From contig NZ_FWEX01000005.1 in NCBI RefSeq assembly GCF_900170025.1, positions 171,073 to 235,072 of the forward strand: a stretch of DNA of 64,000 nt. The letters are read 5' to 3'. Numbering within the stretch: position 1 is the first letter of the stretch; every line of letters begins with the position of its first letter. The notes below the pieces were generated by a model, which did not search any database, was not told the origin of the DNA, and saw nothing but the letters and a program-made list of their open reading frames with translations. Shown here piece by piece: positions 57,744 through 64,000 of this stretch. The position numbers and the translations under genes are program-made. The DNA is from Nitrospira sp. ND1. GTDB taxonomy: Bacteria; Nitrospirota; Nitrospiria; Nitrospirales; Nitrospiraceae.

Positions 57744-58451
57744 TCAAGGATTCCCCGTAGTCGCCCCCGGCGCATCGTCGCGCACGATGAATGGATCGGT
57801 CTCCAATGCCCGTCTCAGATGTGCGGCAGCCTGCTCGGCTGCGGCCTCCGTTTGAAATTGTCCCGCATACACCCGATACCGGCGACCATCCGGAAGATCG
57901 ACGCCGACGATCTTTGAACCAGGATAGGCACTCCTCAACCGTTCGACCAACGCTCGTGCGTTGGCCGGATCGGCAAAGGAACCGACCTGCACGCGCAACA
58001 CCCCCATCCCCCCGGCTCGTCCCTCGTAACTGATCACCCGGAGTTCGATCTCATCGGTGCCGCGCCCGACCATCCCTACAGCCTGGGCTCCGGCCAAAGA
58101 CAGGTCCAGAATTCTCCCGCGCGCAAACGGCCCCCGATCGTTGATCCGCACGGTCACCTGCCGGCCGGTGCTCAGAGATCGCACGACCGCCACCGACCCC
58201 AGCGGCAACGTCCGGTGCGCCGCCGTCAATTTATGCATGTCGTAGACTTCACCGTTCGCCGTGCGGTTGCCGTGGAAGCCGGGCCCATACCAGGACGCGC
58301 TGCCCCGTTCGATAAACCCCAACGGATAGCCGGGCGGATAAGAAGGACGCGCCGGACTCCAGCCGGAGCAGCCGCTGAGCCATGTGGTGAGGAGAAACGC
58401 GAACAGGGGGAGAAGAAGACGGCTGGTGCTTGTCCTCTTCTCCCCCGGCAT
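57744..58451 (-). CDS. rlpA: RlpA-like lipoprotein (septal peptidoglycan-associated, SPOR domain)
   Basis: A 235-aa precursor with the signal LLLPLFAFLLTTWLSGCSG. The double-psi beta-barrel has ERGSASWYGPGFHGNRTANGEVY in pieces, then VTVRINDRGPFARGRILDLSLAGA with the catalytic Asp. A C-terminal SPOR domain (VLRVQVGSFADPANARALVERL) binds denuded peptidoglycan at the division site. In some bacteria RlpA is a lytic transglycosylase. The ATG at 58451 begins ten bases after the ACT-domain gene; the longer frame to 58574 is a shadow of that gene. Confidence 0.9.
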   Translation of the reverse strand: MPGEKRTSTSRLLLPLFAFLLTTWLSGCSGWSPARPSYPPGYPLGFIERGSASWYGPGFHGNRTANGEVYDMHKLTAAHRTLPLGSVAVVRSLSTGRQVTVRINDRGPFARGRILDLSLAGAQAVGMVGRGTDEIELRVISYEGRAGGMGVLRVQVGSFADPANARALVERLRSAYPGSKIVGVDLPDGRRYRVYAGQFQTEAAAEQAAAHLRRALETDPFIVRDDAPGATTGNP

Positions 58452-58459
58452 AAGGCGGA

Positions 58460-58870
58460 TTAGAATTCGTCGAGTGAATGGGTGCGCAGCACCCCGAGGG
58501 CTTTGGTCGTGTTCGAAACGGTCAGCACCACGATCGCGCGTTTGCCTTCCCGCGACGGGGTGCAATAGCCGCACTTCACATTGATGCGAGCCCTGGTGAG
58601 CGAATCGGCCACCTGTTTCAAGGCGCCGGGCTTATTCTCCAGACTCAAAATCAGGGCGGTCTCTTCACGGAACTTGATCTTGGATTTTCTGAGTGCAATA
58701 CGAGCCGTATCCACATCCGCCACGATCAATCGCAGCTTCCCGGGGCCGGTGACCTCGGGCGCGGAGAAGGCCTTGATGTTGACTCCCGCAGCCCCGAGCA
58801 CGGCCGCCACTTCAGCCAGCACTCCAGGCTTACTCTGTCCACTCACCACAAATTGCGTCGTTGTCGGCAT
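58460..58870 (-). CDS. Tandem ACT-domain protein
   Basis: A 136-aa protein built from two ACT domains: TTTQFVVSGQSKPGVLAEVAAVLGAAGVNIKAF in pieces (about residues 3-60), then EETALILSLENKPGALKQVADSLTRA to the end. ACT pairs bind amino acids and regulate partner enzymes or transcription; this one has no enzyme domain attached. The cysteine in KCGYCTPSREGKR is unusual for the fold. It precedes rlpA by eight bases. Confidence 0.85.
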   Translation of the reverse strand: MPTTTQFVVSGQSKPGVLAEVAAVLGAAGVNIKAFSAPEVTGPGKLRLIVADVDTARIALRKSKIKFREETALILSLENKPGALKQVADSLTRARINVKCGYCTPSREGKRAIVVLTVSNTTKALGVLRTHSLDEF

Positions 58871-58909
58871 GGGCTCCTCTCCCTCTGCTGAGTCAGTTCG
58901 TCTCGGATG

Positions 58910-59200
58910 TTAGCGACTGTATCCATACAGCCACTTCACGCTGGTGCCGCCGATGTTTCTGACGGTATGGGACACTCCGGCCGGAATCAGGATTTCCTCG
59001 CCCGGTTCGGGCCTGACACACCGGCCCCCGAATTCCAGTTCCAACCGGCCCTCGACCGGCATCACCAACTCGTCGGCCGCGTGGCGGTAATCCTCCCACA
59101 CTTGCCCGGGCGGATCAACCCAAAGATCACAACTGAAGCCCCGCGCCCGCCATTCCCGGGCGACTGCCTCCTGATCGACCGTGACCTTGTTGTCCCGCAT
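58910..59200 (-). CDS. Cupin-domain protein
   Basis: A 96-aa single cupin. The first motif region EDYRHAADELVMPVEGRLELEFGG and the second, PGEEILIPAGVSHTVRN, place it in the RmlC-like barrel superfamily. The metal-binding His-Glu set is partly present (His41-Glu44 region, His near the second motif). It may bind a small ligand or serve as a sensor. It lies four bases after the FBP aldolase/phosphatase gene, so a connection with sugar phosphate metabolism is possible. Confidence 0.85.
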   Translation of the reverse strand: MRDNKVTVDQEAVAREWRARGFSCDLWVDPPGQVWEDYRHAADELVMPVEGRLELEFGGRCVRPEPGEEILIPAGVSHTVRNIGGTSVKWLYGYSR

Positions 59201-59204
59201 CCTG

Positions 59205-60332
59205 CTACACCTTCGCCCAGCGACCTTCCAACTTCTTCATGATCTGCGGCATCGTCGTGTACTCCATGTCGTCGAGGGGCAACCGGTGCGGTTCAAAGGG
59301 ACCGTGCATCCGTAACACATCGGCGATCCGGTTCGCATCCCGGCGCGCTTCATCATACGACGGATCGTCGAACATATCCCGCGGCCCGACGAGTTTGCCG
59401 TCAGCCAATTGAAATCCCAAACAGGCGACGCGCGGAGGCCCATCGAAGCGGGTCGGCGTCGCCTGCTTCACCGAGACCGGCATGAGCGGACCGTAATGCG
59501 AACCACGCATCCAGCCCTCGATGATCCAGGGATACCGGAACGGATCGAGCACTTCGCCCACCGCCGGAAAGTTCTGCTGCGCGCGGACGATCATCACGGG
59601 ATCGTCTTTCCCGACATACTTGCCCGCAATGAGCGAAAGCCGCTCCGTGGACGAGGCCGCCGCAATCGTCCCATCCGCCCGTGAGTACACGTACTTGATC
59701 GTGTACTTACCGGGGGAACCGATGAACATCAATATGTCGTAGAGTTCTTCGGGACAATCGAACGAGATCTTCTTGTGCTCGTAGATATCGTGCACTTCGA
59801 ACCGGAATCCCTGGTGCAGCGTGGGCGCGATGACGAGACCCGCCGTATTGAAGGGATCGGCGAACATCTTATACAGAGGGAGATTCCAGGCACCCGCCGA
59901 CGTCTTGTCCGCCATGAAAATCAGCACCGGATCGGACTTCCGCTCCACGAATTCCATTTCAGCCACACCCGGCCCCTGCCCGCGGACATTTCCACTGAAG
60001 GCATCGGCCAGTAGATCCTGCCCTGCGCCGTAGAGATGCAGCTCCTTCGCGACCGCAGTGCCGGCCTCGAATGTATCCCACGCAAGCCGGTGGATCCCCT
60101 CGTGATCGACGCCCTGGCGATGCGTCATGATCAACTGCAGATCATCCCCGCAAGCCGAGACGTGATAATCGACAAGCAACCCGCTGGTCTTCGCTACCGC
60201 AAGCTTCTCCTTCGCACAATCCATCAAGGCCGGATGCATGGCCGAATGCCCGACGAACCCGCCGATGTCCGCCTTGATCACACTTAACGTGATGCTCTGT
60301 GTGCTCTCCGCTGCCTTCTGTTCAGTCGCCAT
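59205..60332 (-). CDS. Bifunctional fructose-1,6-bisphosphate aldolase/phosphatase (archaeal type)
   Basis: A 375-aa enzyme that in archaea and some deep-branching bacteria makes fructose 6-phosphate directly from triose phosphates, which drives gluconeogenesis in one direction. Family landmarks: SVIKADIGGFVGHSAMHP at the N-terminus (metal-binding Asp and His), SACGDDLQLIM, FMADKTSAGAWNLPLYKMF, GSPGKYTIKYVYS (probable Schiff-base Lys and Tyr), and RFDGPPRVACLGFQL near the end. Sequence length and order match the family. AGGGG precedes the ATG. A cupin gene follows four bases after the stop. Confidence 0.92.
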   Translation of the reverse strand: MATEQKAAESTQSITLSVIKADIGGFVGHSAMHPALMDCAKEKLAVAKTSGLLVDYHVSACGDDLQLIMTHRQGVDHEGIHRLAWDTFEAGTAVAKELHLYGAGQDLLADAFSGNVRGQGPGVAEMEFVERKSDPVLIFMADKTSAGAWNLPLYKMFADPFNTAGLVIAPTLHQGFRFEVHDIYEHKKISFDCPEELYDILMFIGSPGKYTIKYVYSRADGTIAAASSTERLSLIAGKYVGKDDPVMIVRAQQNFPAVGEVLDPFRYPWIIEGWMRGSHYGPLMPVSVKQATPTRFDGPPRVACLGFQLADGKLVGPRDMFDDPSYDEARRDANRIADVLRMHGPFEPHRLPLDDMEYTTMPQIMKKLEGRWAKV

Positions 60333-60697
60333 AATGCACCCCTGGGTGAAGAATGGTTTGAGTTGGTCTCCTCGCCGTAGAGACTCTAGTCCTCGAAGAT
60401 CTTCATCATGGAATGAGCAAAGGCAATGCCTGGGCGTGGAGAGAGTGGGAAAGTCGAATGTGCGGTGTTTGTCGCTTGAACAGCCGCCGCACGTATCAAA
60501 CCCGTGGAGAGGCGCTACAATTGGGCGCCGTAGACTGTAGCAGAAGGCAGCAACGGAACAGTCAGAGGTGGCACAGTCCGAAAGGAGGCCGGGAAAGACA
60601 TTATCGACGAAACGGTAGAATGGACTTTGGCATGAGGATTCTCCGTCCCCAAGATCGGAGGGCGATCGCAGTTACCAATGAGCAGAAGGTTACTGCG
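60333..60697. other. Intergenic region with no supported gene
   Basis: About 365 bases between two minus-strand genes. No tRNA, hairpin terminator or gene could be supported. An open frame of 122 aa on the plus strand (60413-60781) has no hydrophobic or domain pattern and overlaps the next gene, so I reject it. Confidence 0.4.
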
Positions 60698-61723
60698 CTA
60701 GGATGTATGATGCTTTCTGCCGAACCTTTCAACTGCATCCGTGGCGAGTTCTCGAAGAATGTCCCTCCACTGTTGTGTTAGTGATGGTTGATCAAGAACT
60801 GGTTGCGCTACGATTGCGCCTCTCTGATCATATTTCGCGTGAACGACGGCATTCCGAAAATCATAGATTGCTGAGCCAAGGAGCTCTCCCTTTGGCTCAG
60901 CAATGAGACCTGCCTTAGCCGCACGACGTAGGAGCGAGGTACGCGCAAGTTTGCCAACTAGGCGTATGATTGGTGTTCGCTCATCTCGAGCTATCGTGTT
61001 CGCTACCTTCACCAAGAAGTCCCGGTCGGTTAGTTTTCGGTCGTGACGAAGATTGGAGATATTAGTCTCAAGATCGAAGAAGGCGTAAAACTCAAGGATT
61101 CGATAGTACTGCACACAGGCAGCCGAATCATCGGATTCGCGACTTGCATGGTATTCAAATCGTAAGGGCTCTAGATCAATCGGTACGGCAGATTGACTGG
61201 TTGGCGGCTTCTTATTTTTGTCGGAATCCCAATACTCAATAGGTTCGATACGCATAACTGATGGCTCGATTCTGTACCGGCTACTATACAGCCTCATCGC
61301 ATTCAGGAAATACGCTTCGGCATACTCGGACGTCACTCCTATTAGCCGGACGCTTGCAAGATCTTGCCACTCACCATGCACATCGTCATCATAGTAACGG
61401 TCGAACAAGAATATCCCAAGCGGAGTGATTTCGCCCATGGACACTGCCACAGTTCCAAGCCGGAATGAGCAGTATTCTGGCAAACCTTGGAGAAAGAATT
61501 CATGGAATTCCTGGATTGAGTAGCCGGAGTGCCCATGAAAATAGAGCCCCGGGGTATGACGCATTGCTTCGTCGTGCGGTGGATATTCGCGCTTAGTGAC
61601 CAGGAGTTCGATCCCGATCAGAGGCCATGACACCGTAACCAATCCATCTCCTTCGATTTCATTAAATATAAGATGGCTTTCATCATACGCCGGTGGATCA
61701 AACGAGGTAGGTAGGTCAACCAT
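60698..61723 (-). CDS. HEPN-motif protein (MauJ-like)
   Basis: A 341-aa protein whose C-terminal domain carries a HEPN-type RxxxxH motif: Arg290-Asn-Ala-Val-Val-His295 in YDFRNAVVHAKYDQRG. HEPN domains are often ribonucleases of defence or toxin-antitoxin systems. The N-terminal half is beta-rich (LVTVSWPLIGIELLVTKREY in part) and has no recognised fold. I recall MauJ-like annotation for similar sequences, but the name is historical. The ATG at 61723 follows AGGTG; a GTG at 61732 is possible. The gene is more AT-rich than its neighbours, which suggests horizontal transfer. No cognate antitoxin is obvious. Confidence 0.55.
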   Translation of the reverse strand: MVDLPTSFDPPAYDESHLIFNEIEGDGLVTVSWPLIGIELLVTKREYPPHDEAMRHTPGLYFHGHSGYSIQEFHEFFLQGLPEYCSFRLGTVAVSMGEITPLGIFLFDRYYDDDVHGEWQDLASVRLIGVTSEYAEAYFLNAMRLYSSRYRIEPSVMRIEPIEYWDSDKNKKPPTSQSAVPIDLEPLRFEYHASRESDDSAACVQYYRILEFYAFFDLETNISNLRHDRKLTDRDFLVKVANTIARDERTPIIRLVGKLARTSLLRRAAKAGLIAEPKGELLGSAIYDFRNAVVHAKYDQRGAIVAQPVLDQPSLTQQWRDILRELATDAVERFGRKHHTS

Positions 61724-62055
61724 TGATATCACCTCTTACTGGTTCACTACAGTGATCCGTTTGCTCAATACTCGTAATCAGCCATGTATGATGTCGCTCT
61801 CAACCCACTCGGACAGTCCTTCATCGTCTAGGCTACTTGGCGATGTTCAGGTCATTCTGACAAGTTCTACTCGTTCCCCATTCTCGGCAAGCACTACACC
61901 AATCCTCGCGCATCTCATAGACGGCCAGAAACGGCGAAGGGGATGCAGCCTCAGCTGCATCCCCTTCCCGATTTCTACAGACAGCGCGCTATTTCACTCG
62001 CCAAGATTCTTTTGTCGTCCTCTGATACCGAGCTGATTAGCAGGCCTACATTGCA
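61724..62055. other. Spacer with a strong hairpin between minus-strand genes
   Basis: About 330 bases upstream of the HEPN gene, with no supported gene. The main feature is the terminator-like hairpin at 61936-61967. The region is AT-richer than the flanks, as is the HEPN gene. Confidence 0.5.
61936..61967 (-). terminator. 14-bp perfect hairpin, probable terminator
   Basis: GAAGGGGATGCAGC pairs perfectly with GCTGCATCCCCTTC around a CTCA loop. It lies about 90 bp after the zinc-ribbon gene that follows the ribonucleotide reductase. No T-run follows on the minus strand, so it could also be an RNA-stability element. Confidence 0.65.
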
Positions 62056-62247
62056 TCAAGTTAAACTTAACGGGTTAAATTCGCCTCGGACATTAACCTC
62101 GCCACAATGCCTACACGGAACAATCCAATTGCCAGCTTCACGTTTCACATTCGGGCTAAAGCCCACTGGCTTCGCACGTAGGTTGTCCCAGCGGAGAATC
62201 GGACGACGACAGTGAAAACAAATGAAAACGCTTTCTCTAGTTCCCAC
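62056..62247 (-). CDS. 63-aa zinc-ribbon protein
   Basis: A small protein with two CxxC pairs: FICFHCRRPILRWDNL near the N-terminus and PCRHCGEVNVRGEF near the C-terminus, suited to one zinc ribbon. Translation starts at a GTG (62247), with AAAGGAGAT eight bases before it. It begins 18 bp after the ribonucleotide reductase stop on the same strand, so it is probably co-transcribed. The function is unknown; a regulatory or redox-adaptor role is possible. Confidence 0.65.
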   Translation of the reverse strand: MGTRESVFICFHCRRPILRWDNLRAKPVGFSPNVKREAGNWIVPCRHCGEVNVRGEFNPLSLT

Positions 62248-62265
62248 GATCTATCTCCTTTTCTT

Positions 62266-64000
62266 CTATGAGCAACCGCTCGTTTCTCCGCAGCTCATGC
62301 ACTTGAGGCAGGTTCCGTTCCGCACCAGCGTGAACTGTTTGCAATTCTGGCAGGGGTCGCCTTCGTAGCCTTTTTCTTTGGCTTCCTGCCGCACCGAAGT
62401 GACGGTGACGGTCTCGCGTTTGAGTTCCACCTTGTGCGCGACGCTGCCGGTTCCCGGTCGGTGGCTATGGCCGTTGCCGCCGTTCATGCCGTTGCGTCGC
62501 ACGGGCAGATGTTCGGTGAGGATCGACGACTTGGCGAGCGCGGTCATGTCCGCTTCTTCATCCACGCATTCCGGATCCTGCTCATCCTTCTTCATCGAAT
62601 CCATGCGCAGGTCCTCTTCACGCACCTGCGACAGATCGGTCCGCTCAAGATACGTGATCGCGAGTTCGCGGAAGATGTAGTCGATGATCGACGTCGCCAT
62701 CTTGATGCGATCGTTCAGTTTCACCGGCCCGTTCGGCTCGAAGCGGGTGAACACGAACGCTTCGACGAACTCTTCCAGCGGCACGCCGTGCTGCAGGCCA
62801 AGAGAAATGGCGATGGCGAAGTTATTCATCAAACTACGGAAGGCGGCGCCTTCCTTGTGCATATCGAGGAAGATTTCGCCGAGCGTCCCGTCCTCATATT
62901 CGCCGGTGCGAAGATAGAGTTTGTGGCCGCCGATGATGGCCTTCTGCGTGTACCCGCTGCGTCGCGCGGGGAGCGACCGACGTTTATGGAGGTAGCGAAC
63001 CAGCACGCGCTCGGCCACTTTCTCAGCCACGGTCATGACGCTGGGCGACGCCTCCGCGCCCTTGCCGCTGTCGGACGAGGCGTTCAGCGGTTGGCTCAGC
63101 TTCGACCCGTCACGATACAGCGCCACGGCCTTGACCATGCTCTTCCACGCGAACAGATACGCCGCCTTCACATCTTCCAACGTGGCATCGGCCGGCATGT
63201 TGATGGTCTTGCTGATCGCGCCGCTGATGAACGGTTGCGCCGCCGCCATCATGCGGATATGCGCATCGACGGCGATATATCGCTGACCGATCCGTCCGCA
63301 ACGATTGGCGCAATCGAAGATCGGCAGGTGCTCGAGCTTGAGGTGGGGCGCGCCCTCGACCGTCATGGTGCCGCAGCAATAATCGTTCGCGGCCGCCACA
63401 TCTTCCTGGGTAAAGCCCAGGTGCTTGAGCATGTTGAAGGTCGGGTCCGCCAGCTGCGCATCGCTGATGCCCAGTTTCTGCCGGCAGAAGTCTTCTCCCA
63501 ACGTGTACTTATTAAAAACGAACTGGATTTCGAACGCCTGCGCCAACGACCCTTCCAGCCGATCCAGCGCCGCATCGTCGAAGCCCTTTTGACGCAGCAC
63601 TTCGTGATTGATGAAGGGTGCGCCTTTCAAGGTTTGATGTCCCGCGCAATAGGCCCCGATGTCCCTGATCTGGGCATCGGTGTACCCGAGCGCCTGCAAG
63701 GCCGGCGGCAGACTCTGGTTGATGATCTTGAAGTACCCGCCACCCGCCAGTTTCTTGAACTTGACCAATGCGAAATCCGGTTCGATGCCGGTCGTGTCGC
63801 AATCCATGACCAGTCCGATCGTGCCGGTCGGAGCGATGACGGTCACCTGCGCGTTGCGGAATCCATAGGCCGCGCCCAATTCCAAGGCGCGATCCCAGGC
63901 GCGTCGCGCCGCCAGCAACATGGCCGGCGGACAATGCTCCGGCTGAATCGAGGTCGGCAGAATCGTGAGGCCTTCATACTCTTCATGCGCCGCGCTGTAC
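62266..64000 (-). CDS. nrdJ: Adenosylcobalamin-dependent (class II) ribonucleoside-diphosphate reductase, 5' end beyond the window
   Basis: Makes deoxyribonucleotides with a B12 radical and needs no oxygen. The visible part is the C-terminal 577 codons. It reads on in frame through the right edge ([24 protein letters not shown]), so the start is outside the window. Markers include [27 protein letters not shown] in pieces and [16 protein letters not shown], typical of the class II family. The C-terminus ends in a zinc-ribbon-like tail ([13 protein letters not shown], then [14 protein letters not shown]), which may recycle the active-site disulfide. A zinc-ribbon gene follows 18 bases downstream. 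Confidence 0.92.
   Translation of the reverse strand, partial: YSAAHEEYEGLTILPTSIQPEHCPPAMLLAARRAWDRALELGAAYGFRNAQVTVIAPTGTIGLVMDCDTTGIEPDFALVKFKKLAGGGYFKIINQSLPPALQALGYTDAQIRDIGAYCAGHQTLKGAPFINHEVLRQKGFDDAALDRLEGSLAQAFEIQFVFNKYTLGEDFCRQKLGISDAQLADPTFNMLKHLGFTQEDVAAANDYCCGTMTVEGAPHLKLEHLPIFDCANRCGRIGQRYIAVDAHIRMMAAAQPFISGAISKTINMPADATLEDVKAAYLFAWKSMVKAVALYRDGSKLSQPLNASSDSGKGAEASPSVMTVAEKVAERVLVRYLHKRRSLPARRSGYTQKAIIGGHKLYLRTGEYEDGTLGEIFLDMHKEGAAFRSLMNNFAIAISLGLQHGVPLEEFVEAFVFTRFEPNGPVKLNDRIKMATSIIDYIFRELAITYLERTDLSQVREEDLRMDSMKKDEQDPECVDEEADMTALAKSSILTEHLPVRRNGMNGGNGHSHRPGTGSVAHKVELKRETVTVTSVRQEAKEKGYEGDPCQNCKQFTLVRNGTCLKCMSCGETSGCS

Noticed and set aside
60413-60781. 122-aa plus-strand open frame
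   Set aside because: No hydrophobic core, domain or Shine-Dalgarno, and it overlaps the end of the HEPN gene.

Overview
The window is a 64 kb stretch of a GC-rich, Gram-negative-type bacterial chromosome. It carries many lipoproteins, lgt, lnt, LolC/E-like and LolD genes. The best guess is a Nitrospira-like member of the Nitrospirota. This is inferred from the combination of an archaeal-type topoisomerase VI, an archaeal-type bifunctional fructose-1,6-bisphosphate aldolase/phosphatase, a B12-dependent class II ribonucleotide reductase and a complete trp operon. No rRNA or other marker fixes the taxonomy.

Region by region. Bases 1-3114 are accessory DNA: a minus-strand, overlapping gene set (ribbon-helix-helix protein, C5-cytosine methyltransferase, putative restriction endonuclease, Vsr mismatch endonuclease). 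It ends at a 47-bp 3' fragment of a tRNA-Phe gene, a typical integration scar. An intact tRNA-Leu(UAA) lies at 3757-3843. Bases 4.0-15.9 kb hold housekeeping genes: lgt, an AddA/AddB-like helicase-nuclease pair, a small zinc ribbon, a thioredoxin-like protein, phosphoglucomutase, an NlpC/CHAP-like lipoprotein and YacG. Bases 15.9-20.3 kb carry exported proteins (a Cys-rich protein and a DUF1501/DUF1800 pair) and a PII-like protein. Bases 20.4-23.6 kb encode both topoisomerase VI subunits. Bases 24-27.6 kb hold a REC-PAS-PAS-PAS protein coupled to a membrane protein, a 58-aa conserved protein, dodecin and a frameshifted 2OG-Fe(II) oxygenase. Bases 27.6-29.7 kb are a four-gene lipoprotein operon with three paralogues.

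Bases 29.8-33.4 kb have a HugZ-like flavoprotein, VanZ-like and PilZ proteins, and a set of small or unknown membrane proteins. Bases 33.5-41.8 kb hold lnt, prfB (with its programmed +1 frameshift), lysS, a LolC/E-LolD transporter, a TraF-like outer-membrane protein and a GNA1162-like lipoprotein. A GAF protein follows. Bases 43.1-50.4 kb are the tryptophan operon trpE-G-D-C-(lipoprotein)-F-B-A, all on the minus strand. It contains an unexpected lipoprotein gene and a 123-bp inverted-repeat element between trpB and trpA. Bases 50.4-58.9 kb carry a LysM lipoprotein, a MoxR-type AAA+ ATPase overlapping a large uncharacterised partner, ligA, a CNNM/CorC-type transporter, RlpA and an ACT-domain protein. 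Bases 58.9-64 kb hold a cupin, the archaeal-type FBP aldolase/phosphatase, a HEPN-motif protein in an AT-richer pocket, a zinc-ribbon protein, and a ribonucleotide reductase cut by the right edge.

The most interesting candidates for undescribed biology are the MoxR ATPase/partner pair (51.3-54.2 kb), the lipoprotein cluster at 27.6-29.7 kb, the REC-PAS3/membrane-protein pair, the small-ORF and membrane-protein set at 31.4-32.6 kb, and the restriction-modification/Vsr island with its tRNA-Phe scar.
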